Of a stretch of DNA of 5,939 bases, positions 1 to 5,939 are shown piece after piece. The stretch lies in NCBI GenBank assembly GCA_902633885.1, contig CACPIK010000035.1, positions 1-5,939 on the forward strand, written 5' to 3'. A model generated the notes under the pieces. The model was not told where the DNA came from and ran no database searches. It was given only the letters and a program-made list of their open reading frames with translations. The position numbers and the translations under genes are program-made. The DNA is from an uncultured Pelagibacteraceae bacterium (GTDB lineage Bacteria > Pseudomonadota > Alphaproteobacteria > Pelagibacterales > Pelagibacteraceae). Position 1 is the stretch's first letter. Each line of letters starts with the position of its first letter.

Positions 1-660
1 CTTATGGATAAGTTAGAGCCATTAGGAGTTCATTTATGTTTTGGAGAAACTTCCGAACTTACAGGAGCAGAAACAGTTTGTGAAAAAAGAGGAAAAACCC
101 CAGAGGCACAAGCTAAATTTAAAAAAACTTGGAATGATTATAATGATTTTATCCTTAAAGAAGCAACAGATGACTTGTCTGAAAGTCAACCAACAGCTGG
201 TAATATCGCAGGAGGTTTAACTACTATTGAAGAAAAAGCATTTGGAAACTTCCAAAAAATTGGTGGATGTCAATTTATTGATGTTTTAGAACCTGCTGAA
301 GAACCAACAAAAGGACCTGGTTTATATTTTATGGACACTTCTTCTGCTGCAGCAGAATGTGTTACATTGCAAGCTGCAGGTGGTTTTAATATACATTTAT
401 TCCCAACGGGTCAAGGAAATATAATAGGAAATCCCATTGAACCAGTTATAAAATTGACAGCAAACCCTCTTACTGCAAAAACCATGAGTGAACATATAGA
501 TGTAGATGTTTCAAAAATATTATCAAGAGAAATGAATTTAAGCCAAGCTGGAGATGAATTAATCAAATCTACAATAAGAGTTTCGAATGGCAGATTAACT
601 TGTGCTGAAGCATTAGGTCACAAAGAATTTGTTATGACTAAACTTTACAGAAGTGCTTAA
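1..660 (+). CDS. UxaA-family dehydratase/lyase, C-terminal part (5'-truncated); possibly (R)-sulfolactate sulfo-lyase large subunit SuyB
   Basis: The reading frame is open from the first base, so the ATG at base 4 is probably internal and the gene starts upstream. The 219 visible residues match the C-terminal region of the altronate/galactarate dehydratase family: [10 protein letters not shown] near residues 14-23 (counted from the ATG), [19 protein letters not shown] at 63-81, the [12 protein letters not shown] segment at 101-112, [20 protein letters not shown] at 131-150, and a final GHKEF at 205-209. The family includes UxaA, GarD and SuyB. SuyB, with small subunit SuyA, splits (R)-sulfolactate into pyruvate and sulfite. 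I favour SuyB because the convergent neighbours are a sulfite exporter and a sulfite-oxidising Apr complex, and because the tail MTKLYRSA resembles SuyB as I remember it. Family membership is secure; the substrate is inferred, and altronate or another sugar acid remains possible. The stop TAA overlaps the stop of the exporter gene. Confidence 0.85.
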   Translation, partial: LMDKLEPLGVHLCFGETSELTGAETVCEKRGKTPEAQAKFKKTWNDYNDFILKEATDDLSESQPTAGNIAGGLTTIEEKAFGNFQKIGGCQFIDVLEPAEEPTKGPGLYFMDTSSAAAECVTLQAAGGFNIHLFPTGQGNIIGNPIEPVIKLTANPLTAKTMSEHIDVDVSKILSREMNLSQAGDELIKSTIRVSNGRLTCAEALGHKEFVMTKLYRSA

Positions 661-1739
661 TTTTTAGAAGTTTTTTTAAATATTAAATCTGAAGAAATTT
701 TTCTAACTATAGCCGCTCCCACTCCAAGAACAAGAGCTAAACCAATTGAAAATATTCCATAAAGAACCGGGACATTTATAGAAATATCTTTTATAAATTT
801 TGCAAATACACTTAAAGATTGAGTTCCATTTTTCTCAGATATAATTTTAATAGTTTTTTCTGCAAAAAATGCATCATATGCAATTGCAACACCCACTATT
901 AACAACAAAACTGCTAAAATTGTTTTAAATTGAGAACTGTCCACTTTTTCACCTAGTTTTTGACCTAGTTGTACTCCCAATATTGAACCTAAAATTAAAA
1001 CCATAACAAGCATAAGATCGATTGAACCATAATAAAATGCATGAAGAATTGTTACAATCGCACTAACAAAAATTGTAACAAATAAAGATGTGCCTGGAAC
1101 TAATTTTGTTGGCATACCAATAATATAAATCATGGCAGGAACTAAAATAAAAGCTCCTCCAATACCCATAATTGCAGCTAAGTAGCCAACTATAAGACCA
1201 ATAATTATTGGAGTAAATATACTTTCATATAATTTAGATTTTTTGAAACGCATTCTAAATGGAAGTCCATGTATCCAATAATGTGAATGGAGTTTTTTCT
1301 TAACTATAACTTTTCTTCTGGCTCTATCAATTTCACCTACTCCTTGCACAAGCATTATCGTTCCTATAATTGCTAAAATATACATATATGCTAAAGAAAT
1401 AACGATATTAATTTTACCTATATCTTTAAAATAAGAGAAAGTTATAATTCCTAAAACAGTTCCAAATGCTCCTCCAATTACAATCATAAAACCCATTTTA
1501 TAATCTAAGGTCCCCTTTAAATAATGGGTAGTTGAGCCAGATACTGAAGTTCCTAAAATATTGTTTGCTTCATTTGCTACTGCATATGATGGGGGAATTC
1601 CTAAAAAAATTAAAAATGGAGTCATTAAAAATCCACCACCTACACCAAATAAGCCAGAAAGAACTCCAACAACCAAACTAAGAATAAATATTAAAGGAAG
1701 ATTTACATAAACTTCTGCTATTGGAAGGAAATATTCCAT
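657..1739 (-). CDS. TauE/SafE-family (DUF81) membrane permease, probable sulfite exporter
   Basis: A 360-residue inner-membrane protein with the two-fold repeat of the TauE/SafE family. Repeat one is around residues 22-60 ([19 protein letters not shown], then the AVANEANN segment). Repeat two is around 182-220 ([19 protein letters not shown], then PGTSLF). Hydrophobic spans lie near 14-34, 36-48, 82-102, 112-132, 174-194, 196-209, 217-237, 240-260, 272-292 and 323-345. It is longer than the usual 250-270 residues because of a basic loop at about 136-172, rich in Arg, Lys and His, and an extra C-terminal stretch with one more span. I recall this longer layout in other proteobacterial members. 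Family members export sulfite, sulfoacetate or related anions. Substrate is inferred here from aprMBA upstream on the same strand. The ATG at 1739 has only a weak AGAAGA-type ribosome site. The stop TAA shares the TTAA at 657-660 with the convergent gene, so both ends are fixed with no room for a separate terminator. Confidence 0.88.
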   Translation of the reverse strand: MEYFLPIAEVYVNLPLIFILSLVVGVLSGLFGVGGGFLMTPFLIFLGIPPSYAVANEANNILGTSVSGSTTHYLKGTLDYKMGFMIVIGGAFGTVLGIITFSYFKDIGKINIVISLAYMYILAIIGTIMLVQGVGEIDRARRKVIVKKKLHSHYWIHGLPFRMRFKKSKLYESIFTPIIIGLIVGYLAAIMGIGGAFILVPAMIYIIGMPTKLVPGTSLFVTIFVSAIVTILHAFYYGSIDLMLVMVLILGSILGVQLGQKLGEKVDSSQFKTILAVLLLIVGVAIAYDAFFAEKTIKIISEKNGTQSLSVFAKFIKDISINVPVLYGIFSIGLALVLGVGAAIVRKISSDLIFKKTSKN

Positions 1740-1782
1740 AAGATCTAATTATTCTTCTAGATTATTAAAGTCAACTGATTGA

Positions 1783-1929
1783 TTAAATATTAATAAATGT
1801 TCCAAAAAGAATAATACCCCAGTAAGCAGCTAGGCCAAAATATATAGCTGTTTTTGTATTAATAATTGATTGATAATTTGGGATTTGCTTAACATAAGTT
1901 TTAATATTTTTTTTGAAATTATTAAGCAT
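1783..1929 (-). CDS. Small single-span membrane protein, 48 residues, unknown function
   Basis: This short frame fills most of the gap between the 116-residue gene and the exporter gene. It runs from an ATG at 1929 to a TAA at 1783-1785. The product begins with a basic, polar stretch (MLNNFKKNIKTYVKQ), continues through IPNYQSIINT, and ends with one hydrophobic segment at about residues 28-46 (AIYFGLAAYWGIILFGTF) that stops two residues before the C-terminus. Basic residues before a single span suggest the N-terminus is cytoplasmic. Support for a real gene is the clean protein-like composition in an AT-rich gap, the matching strand, and short flanking gaps of 66 and 43 bp. No strong ribosome site precedes the ATG. 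In-frame TTG (1938) and GTG (1944) codons lie upstream, with the first in-frame stop at 1972-1974, so the start is not certain. I recognise no family. A role as a partner of the exporter or of Apr is only a guess from position. Confidence 0.6.
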   Translation of the reverse strand: MLNNFKKNIKTYVKQIPNYQSIINTKTAIYFGLAAYWGIILFGTFINI

Positions 1930-1995
1930 ACAACGCAAGTACACCCAGATTAATTTTTTTGCAAGTATATTTTAAATAAAAAGAGAAAAAATTTC

Positions 1996-2346
1996 TTAAA
2001 ATATTGTAGCTCCAAAAACTTTAACCATATCCCCCTCATCGCCTAAAACTAGTCGACCTAAGAACTCTCCAGGTATTTTGGTACTAGTCTGTTTGTACAA
2101 TATTGTTATATAAAGACCTCTTCTGATACAGCCTAAAGCTTTACAGCCTTCAGACAATGTTGATATAAGTTCATTATTAGCCCATTGCTTTCCAAGCTCT
2201 ACTTCATTAGCTCCATAAAGCATCTGAGAAGACAAATCTTTGGTAAAACTACCATAATCTTTTATGTTTGATGATTTTACTAAATTAGCCCAAATTGGAT
2301 CAGCAATTTTGATTATTTCTTCGTCTGACTTTTCTGTAATACTCAT
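1996..2346 (-). CDS. Hypothetical 116-residue protein in the apr cluster
   Basis: A soluble-looking protein with no signal peptide or membrane span. Its gene begins 17 bp after the aprA stop, so it is very probably co-transcribed with aprMBA. The N-terminal half looks helical (residues 8-44 and 47-70, including DPIWANLV and SFTKDLSSQM). The C-terminal half looks like beta strands (RRGLYITILYKQTS at 75-88, GEFLGRLVLGDE at 93-104, MVKVFGATIF at 107-116). Helices followed by hairpin strands recall small NTF2/cystatin-like folds, but I see no diagnostic motif and do not assign one. Cysteines at 68 and 73 (GCKALGC) have a CxxxxC spacing that is not a standard metal motif. No clear ribosome site precedes the ATG. 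Position suggests a role with Apr or sulfite, such as sensing, assembly or substrate binding; this is inference. The existence of the gene is well supported, its function unknown. Confidence 0.8.
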   Translation of the reverse strand: MSITEKSDEEIIKIADPIWANLVKSSNIKDYGSFTKDLSSQMLYGANEVELGKQWANNELISTLSEGCKALGCIRRGLYITILYKQTSTKIPGEFLGRLVLGDEGDMVKVFGATIF

Positions 2347-2363
2347 GAAACTAATATTATGTT

Positions 2364-4220
2364 TTAAGAAGCTTGTTTTTTCTCTTTTTCATCAACAATA
2401 TGGTAAACAGGGACTTTTTCCAAAGTAAATTTGCCGGTTTTAGGATCTCTTCTTGACACTGTTAAACAGTGCCAGTTTTCGTCATCTAATTTTAAATGAT
2501 CTCCTCTATAATAATAGCCAGGCCAACGAGTTTCTTCACGAAACATTGTATGCTCAGTTACGCACTGCGAAGTAAGCGCTCTATGTTTTAACTCCCAGGC
2601 ACGCATCAACTGGTGATAATCTTCTGCACCAACATTTTCCAAATCTTCTTGTAGCCATTGTAATAACTCTAGTGCTCTTTTAAGCATATTGGCATTGGTC
2701 ATATAGTTAGTTGCTATACCACCTACATATTCATCCATAATTCTTTGGAGTCTTTGAAGACCTTGGATTGGAGAAATATAACTTGGAGATACAGTTCCTC
2801 CTGTAATTTCGTTTCTGCCGACGGTATAATTTTCTAATGGTTTAAATATAATTTCTTTAAAATCTTCGCACTGTTTATCGCTAATTTTAATATCTTTGGC
2901 TTTTTCATCCTCAATATATTTAACAGCTGCTTTAGCTGCTAATCTTCCTTCAGTAAATGATCCAGAGGAAAACTTGTGAGCACTTCCACCTACGGTATCG
3001 CCAGCTCCAAAAAGACCTTCTACAGTTAACATTCTATTATAGCCCCAAAAATATTCTGGAGGTGAAAGATCTTCTGGACCGCTCACCCAAGCTCCTGAAC
3101 AAGTAGCGTGTGAACCCATAACATATGGTTCTGATGTAGTTAGTTCAGGATTGGTATATTTTGGATCAATATTTTGTGATGCCCAAACAACTGCTTGTCC
3201 AACTGTCATTCCTAAGAAATTTTCCCATCCTACAGTTTCTAAATGTGGATCTTGAAAAGCTTCTGTTGTGACCATTTGAATAGGTCCTCCTCCCGCCATT
3301 GTTTCTTGAATAAAAGCATGATTTCTTAAACATGTCGGTGTTGGATGATGATCGATATATTCACCAACCATTTTTTTTGTATCATCATACCATTTTTTTT
3401 CATAATTTTCTCCATTAGCATTTTGGGTGTAAGTTTTTAAGTGTAAGAAATACGCTCCAACTGGACCATATCCATCTTTAAATCTACATAACACAATTCT
3501 ATTTTCCATTTGTGTCATTTTAGCTCCAACAGCTATTGGTAATGCATAAGCTGAACCATTGCTCCAAGGTGCATACCAAGTTCTTCCCATACCTTCTCCA
3601 ACAGCTCTTGGTTTAAATATGTGTGAAGCTCCACCTGCAGCAACTATTACTGTTTTTGCTTTAAATACATAGTAGTCTCCTGTTCTCATATTAAAACCAA
3701 CAGCTCCACCTACTCTATTCTCTTTTGCTTCATCCATAAGAAGATGAGTAATCATAATTCTATTGTATATTTTATCAGCAGATTTTTTTGCTGCTTCCGC
3801 TACTATTGGCTTATAACTTTCACCATGAATCATTATTTGCCATTTACCTTCTCTCAAATAACGACCTGTTTTTTCGTTTTTCATCATTGGCAAACCCCAC
3901 TCATCAAACATATGAACGGTTGAGTCAACATGACGAGCCATGTCATAACCAAGATCTTCTCTAACCATGCCCATTAAATCATTACGAGCATATCTAACAT
4001 GATCTTCGGGTTGATTTTCATCCCATTGCATTCCCATATAACAGTTGATTGCATACAGACCTTGAGCTACTGCTCCACTTCTATCTATATTTGCTTTTTC
4101 AACACAAATTATTTTTAAATCTCTTCCCCAATGTCTAGCTTCAAAGGCAGCTCCTGTTCCAGCCATTCCGCCGCCAACAACTAAAACATCGCAAGTTTCT
4201 ATTATAGTTTTTCTAGCCAT
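2364..4220 (-). CDS. aprA: Adenylylsulfate (APS) reductase alpha subunit, FAD-binding
   Basis: The catalytic flavoprotein of dissimilatory APS reductase, here presumably running oxidatively: sulfite plus AMP to adenylylsulfate plus two electrons, in the cytoplasm with AprB. Its 618 residues are close to the family length. The N-terminus carries the FAD-binding GGGMAG (16-21) and the acidic E41 ending the second strand. The succinate-dehydrogenase/fumarate-reductase-like fold continues with AINCYMG at 57-63, GRTWYAPWSNGSAYA at 212-226, MENRIVLCRFKDGYGP at 238-253, the TCLRNHAF segment at 296-303, GSHATCSGAWVSGPEDL at 369-385 and GGSAHKFSSGS at 411-421. From remembered alignment to the Archaeoglobus enzyme, N59, W215, R246, L259, R299 and H371 match the active-site residues N74, W234, R265, L278, R317 and H398, so the enzyme looks intact. 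The start overlaps the aprB stop by one base (TAATG), typical of coupled translation, and is preceded by a good ribosome site. The sequence type resembles sulfur-oxidiser AprA more than that of sulfate reducers. Confidence 0.97.
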   Translation of the reverse strand: MARKTIIETCDVLVVGGGMAGTGAAFEARHWGRDLKIICVEKANIDRSGAVAQGLYAINCYMGMQWDENQPEDHVRYARNDLMGMVREDLGYDMARHVDSTVHMFDEWGLPMMKNEKTGRYLREGKWQIMIHGESYKPIVAEAAKKSADKIYNRIMITHLLMDEAKENRVGGAVGFNMRTGDYYVFKAKTVIVAAGGASHIFKPRAVGEGMGRTWYAPWSNGSAYALPIAVGAKMTQMENRIVLCRFKDGYGPVGAYFLHLKTYTQNANGENYEKKWYDDTKKMVGEYIDHHPTPTCLRNHAFIQETMAGGGPIQMVTTEAFQDPHLETVGWENFLGMTVGQAVVWASQNIDPKYTNPELTTSEPYVMGSHATCSGAWVSGPEDLSPPEYFWGYNRMLTVEGLFGAGDTVGGSAHKFSSGSFTEGRLAAKAAVKYIEDEKAKDIKISDKQCEDFKEIIFKPLENYTVGRNEITGGTVSPSYISPIQGLQRLQRIMDEYVGGIATNYMTNANMLKRALELLQWLQEDLENVGAEDYHQLMRAWELKHRALTSQCVTEHTMFREETRWPGYYYRGDHLKLDDENWHCLTVSRRDPKTGKFTLEKVPVYHIVDEKEKKQAS

Positions 4221-4690
4221 TAATAGTAAACCCCTTTTTTAAAAGCACTTTTTTCTACTTTAGGTAATTCTTTATTTGTGTTTAAACCTTCAGGTTCAGA
4301 ATATAAGATTTGTGAATTTATCTCTCCTTGATTTGGCTTATCACCTTCTGCCAACTTTGGAATAAATTTTCCCCAAGGTTTTGTTGTTATAGGAGATACA
4401 AAATCTTTTTCAGTTCCATTTCTAAATTTTATTTTCCAAGATATAGTTCCTTTTTCTTCTTCTCTTCTAACTCTTACACTGTGTCCCATAGGAGCGAAAT
4501 CAGCGTAACCTCGAACATCTATTGCATGATTTGGGCAAGCTTTGACACACGAATAACATTCCCAACAAAAATTAGGTTCAATATTTTTTGCACGTCTTAT
4601 CGTTTCATCAATATGCATGATGTCTGATGGACAAATATCTACACAATGACCACAACCATCACATCGTGTCATATATACAAAAGTTGACAT
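4220..4690 (-). CDS. aprB: Adenylylsulfate (APS) reductase beta subunit, two [4Fe-4S] clusters
   Basis: The 156-residue electron-transfer subunit that takes electrons from the AprA flavin. Two ferredoxin-type cysteine sets are visible: C10-x2-C13-x2-C16-x3-C20-P and C42-x2-C45-x2-C48-x3-C52-P. The second lies in CWECYSCVKACP, which is highly characteristic of AprB, and W43 sits where the family has the tryptophan between cluster and flavin. The first set is the compact CDGCGHCVDICP form seen in sulfur oxidisers; sulfate-reducer and archaeal AprB have an insertion there, as I recall them. AIDVRGYADFAPMGHS (56-71) and the beta-rich KGTISWKIKFRNG region (79-91) follow, then the tail that wraps around AprA. 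The gene starts 28 bp after aprM, with AAGGA about 12 bases before the ATG, and ends on the TAATG shared with aprA. An opposite-strand frame across it (4328-4627) is a shadow. Confidence 0.97.
   Translation of the reverse strand: MSTFVYMTRCDGCGHCVDICPSDIMHIDETIRRAKNIEPNFCWECYSCVKACPNHAIDVRGYADFAPMGHSVRVRREEEKGTISWKIKFRNGTEKDFVSPITTKPWGKFIPKLAEGDKPNQGEINSQILYSEPEGLNTNKELPKVEKSAFKKGVYY
4231..4240 (-). promoter_or_regulatory. aprA ribosome binding site inside the end of aprB
   Basis: AAAAAAGGGG on the minus strand lies ten bases before the aprA ATG and within the last codons of aprB. With the TAATG stop-start overlap it points to coupled translation, which would keep the two subunits in equal amounts. 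Confidence 0.65.
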
Positions 4691-4718
4691 AATTTATTTT
4701 ATTCCTTTCAAAATCATT

Positions 4719-5519
4719 TTAATAATGTTTTGGATTCTCTCTACTTATACCTAATCCAAATTGTTTTGGGGCATCTGCTTCAGGTGGCAAATTGTCTCTA
4801 GAGCCATCAGCTTCTGCCAAATTTTTTTGTATCGCAGCACCCGGTTTGTAAAACATATGTGCAAATTTAGACCAATATACTCCTCCAAATAAAACAAGGT
4901 TTGATACAATAAAAAATACTAAAAATACTTTATCATCCCATCTATCATTTAAATTCAATGATTGTAAATAAGACCAAATTAGACCAGTTAAGGATGAGGC
5001 AACAAGAGCAAGAACAAATAAATCTGCTTTTATAATTCTATACCAAGGCTGAGCTTCCGAATAAACATCTACTCTTAAAAAAAACCAAAACCAACTTCCT
5101 CCTATAACTGTCATAATAGCGCCAACATGCCAAATGATTGGCCAGAAAGATGGGGTCTCTGAAGATGGACTTGAATAACAAAAAATCATTATTGCTGATC
5201 CTGCCCAGAATAAAATAGTTCCATACATTCCAAGTAGATGAGCCGCTCTTCTTTTTCCAGCTCCGAGTTCAGATGTGGTAGCTATATCGCTTGCAATTGT
5301 TTTAGAAATTACAGATATTCTTTCTCCTGTGCTTAAAGTTTTTTTAGCAGATAATTTTGCTTTTTTTGCATTTTCAAAAAAATATTTAACATTTTTTTTA
5401 TGAATAATATCTAAAAGAGTACCAACAGCAATCAGAGCTATCATTAACAATACAAAAGACTGCATATATATTGGTGATACAGTTTCAGCCAGTATTGCAA
5501 ATGGATTAACGGATAGCAT
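4719..5519 (-). CDS. aprM: AprM, membrane anchor and probable quinone-linking subunit of APS reductase
   Basis: An integral membrane protein directly upstream of aprB, where sulfur oxidisers of the aprMBA type carry AprM. From the chosen start it has 266 residues with five hydrophobic spans at about 16-37, 94-116, 127-149, 166-186 and 197-217. The hydrophilic loop at 38-92 is rich in lysine, and the C-terminal tail is polar. Histidines at H94 (RRAAHLLGMYG), H131 (IIWHVGAIM) and H221 (SKFAHMFYKPG) sit at span edges, as heme b ligands do in NarI/QmoC-like subunits, so heme binding is possible but not shown. The expected role is to anchor AprAB and pass electrons to quinone. I start at the ATG at 5519 because AAAGGGA lies just before it; a TTG 14 codons upstream (5561) gives the longest frame, but the added residues are not protein-like for this family and it has no ribosome site. 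The 92-bp gap upstream carries a direct repeat. Confidence 0.88.
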   Translation of the reverse strand: MLSVNPFAILAETVSPIYMQSFVLLMIALIAVGTLLDIIHKKNVKYFFENAKKAKLSAKKTLSTGERISVISKTIASDIATTSELGAGKRRAAHLLGMYGTILFWAGSAIMIFCYSSPSSETPSFWPIIWHVGAIMTVIGGSWFWFFLRVDVYSEAQPWYRIIKADLFVLALVASSLTGLIWSYLQSLNLNDRWDDKVFLVFFIVSNLVLFGGVYWSKFAHMFYKPGAAIQKNLAEADGSRDNLPPEADAPKQFGLGISRENPKHY

Positions 5520-5527
5520 TTGATTTT

Positions 5528-5534
5528 TCCCTTT
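5528..5534 (-). promoter_or_regulatory. Ribosome binding site that fixes the aprM start
   Basis: AAAGGGA is read on the minus strand eight bases before the ATG at 5519. No comparable site precedes the TTG at 5561, so it decides for the shorter, 266-residue AprM. Confidence 0.6.
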
Positions 5535-5542
5535 CGGATAAA

Positions 5543-5571
5543 TATTTAGTATAGTTAACAAAATAGATCAA
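5543..5571 (-). promoter_or_regulatory. Possible promoter for aprMBA
   Basis: In the aprM upstream gap TATACT (5553-5548) matches the -10 consensus at five of six positions and lies inside the second copy of the direct repeat, but no good -35 stands 16-18 bases before it. Alternatively TTGATC (5571-5566) is followed after 17 bases by TAAATA (5548-5543), a weaker -10. Either would start transcription just before the aprM ribosome site. AT-rich DNA gives such matches often, so this is tentative. Confidence 0.28.
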
Positions 5572-5601
5572 CCTTGGAATCTGGTCATTTAGTATCGTTA
5601 A
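5544..5601 (-). repeat. 15-bp direct repeat upstream of aprM, two copies
   Basis: On the minus strand TTAACGATACTAAAT (5601-5587) and TTAACTATACTAAAT (5558-5544) differ at one base of 15. They are 43 bp apart start to start, close to four helical turns, so both copies would face the same side of the DNA. They lie in the 92-bp gap before aprM. They could be a paired binding site for a regulator of the apr genes, or a chance duplication in AT-rich DNA. No regulator gene is visible in the window. Confidence 0.6.
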
Positions 5602-5611
5602 TATATGAAAT

Positions 5612-5939
5612 TTATTTATTTTTTCTTATATAATGTTGTTTTGAAGGAATTACACCTCTGACTCCACCCTGGGGATTTTCTACATCACCTTCTCTCCTCG
5701 GAATCAAATGAATATGACAGTGCATGATCGATTGTCCAGCTTCTTTTCCAGAATTTATGCCAATATTAAATCCTTTTATAGTTTTGTCATTATTTTCAAC
5801 TTTAACTTTAATTTTTTTATTAGTTGGTCGCATCCTACGACTTCTTCTTCGCTTAATTCAAAGTATTCCTTAACGTGTCTCTTGGGTATTATTAAACAAT
5901 GCTGTTTTGAAACTGGATATGAATCCAATGTGGCAAAAG
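5612..5939 (-). pseudogene. HIT-family (histidine triad) nucleotide-binding protein, frameshifted and 5'-truncated by the window edge
   Basis: The 3' part (5612-5833) encodes the family core: GFNIGINSGKEAGQ, then the catalytic triad motif HCHIHLIPRR (about 5693-5722), then NPQGGVRGVIP. HIT proteins hydrolyse or transfer nucleotides (AMP-lysine, Ap4A and similar). Reading upstream on the minus strand, a different frame carries the matching N-terminal half: FATLDSYPVSKQHCLIIPKR (5937 to about 5878), HVKEYFELSEEE, then CDQLIKK. The frames meet at a run of seven A (seven T on the plus strand, 5812-5818). One more A would join them into a single protein continuing LIKKIKVKVENND. The ATG at 5833 is therefore an accident of the shift and not the true start. 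Roughly the first 30 residues of a usual HIT protein lie beyond the window. The lost base may be a sequencing or assembly error in a homopolymer, a true inactivation, or slippage corrected in expression. Confidence 0.8.

Noticed and set aside
1742..1765. Small inverted repeat ATCTA/TAGAT before the exporter start.
   Set aside because: Only five A/T-rich pairs with a ten-base loop; expected by chance at this base composition.
1935..1967. Repeat GCAAGTA at 1935-1941 and 1961-1967, as operator or promoter for the 48-residue gene.
   Set aside because: Seven bases are too short to stand out in AT-rich DNA, and no acceptable -10 follows the TTGCAA on the minus strand.
1975..1997. Possible terminator after the 116-residue gene (AGAAA and TTTCT pairing, followed by T-rich sequence).
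   Set aside because: The stem is five pairs, almost all A-T, with a three-base loop; too weak to claim.
4328..4627. A 99-residue frame on the plus strand.
   Set aside because: It lies wholly opposite aprB, whose motifs are certain, and its product is a low-complexity Phe/Ser/Tyr-rich string typical of an antisense shadow.
5520..5561. N-terminal extension of AprM from a TTG at 5561.
   Set aside because: No ribosome site precedes the TTG, whereas AAAGGGA stands before the ATG at 5519. The extension would also run across the direct repeat and the possible promoter.
5831..5833. ATG at 5833 as the true start of a 73-residue HIT protein.
   Set aside because: The HIT N-terminal half is encoded just upstream in another frame, so this ATG is out of frame within the ancestral gene (GGA-TGC) and arises from the shift.

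Overview
The window is strongly AT-rich (about two thirds A+T by eye), densely packed, and reads like a streamlined marine alphaproteobacterium of the SAR11/Pelagibacterales type. The assignment rests on base composition, the short gaps, and the AprM-AprB-AprA set of the sulfur-oxidiser (oxidative) kind. It is an inference from gene content, not a phylogenetic result.

Layout, left to right. Bases 1-660 (+) hold the C-terminal part of a UxaA-family dehydratase/lyase, most likely the large subunit of (R)-sulfolactate sulfo-lyase (SuyB); its N-terminal part lies outside the window. Everything else is on the minus strand. Reading in the direction of transcription, from high to low coordinates: a HIT-family protein with a one-base frameshift (5939-5612, cut by the window edge); a 92-bp gap with a near-perfect 15-bp direct repeat; aprM (membrane anchor), aprB (two-[4Fe-4S] subunit) and aprA (FAD subunit) of adenylylsulfate reductase; a 116-residue protein of unknown function; a 48-residue single-span membrane protein found by reading the gap by eye; and a TauE/SafE-family sulfite/organosulfonate exporter. 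The exporter gene ends convergently on the UxaA-family gene, and the two stop codons share the palindrome TTAA.

How the genes may work together. If the UxaA-family gene is SuyB, it would release sulfite from sulfolactate. AprAB would oxidise sulfite with AMP to adenylylsulfate, passing electrons through AprM to the quinone pool, and the TauE-type protein would export surplus sulfite. The window thus looks like a sulfite-handling (energy-yielding and detoxifying) island. No ATP sulfurylase (sat), qmo or dsr gene is visible here. The two unknown small genes between aprA and the exporter are the least explained part of the module.

No tRNA, rRNA, CRISPR array, insertion sequence or convincing intrinsic terminator was seen.
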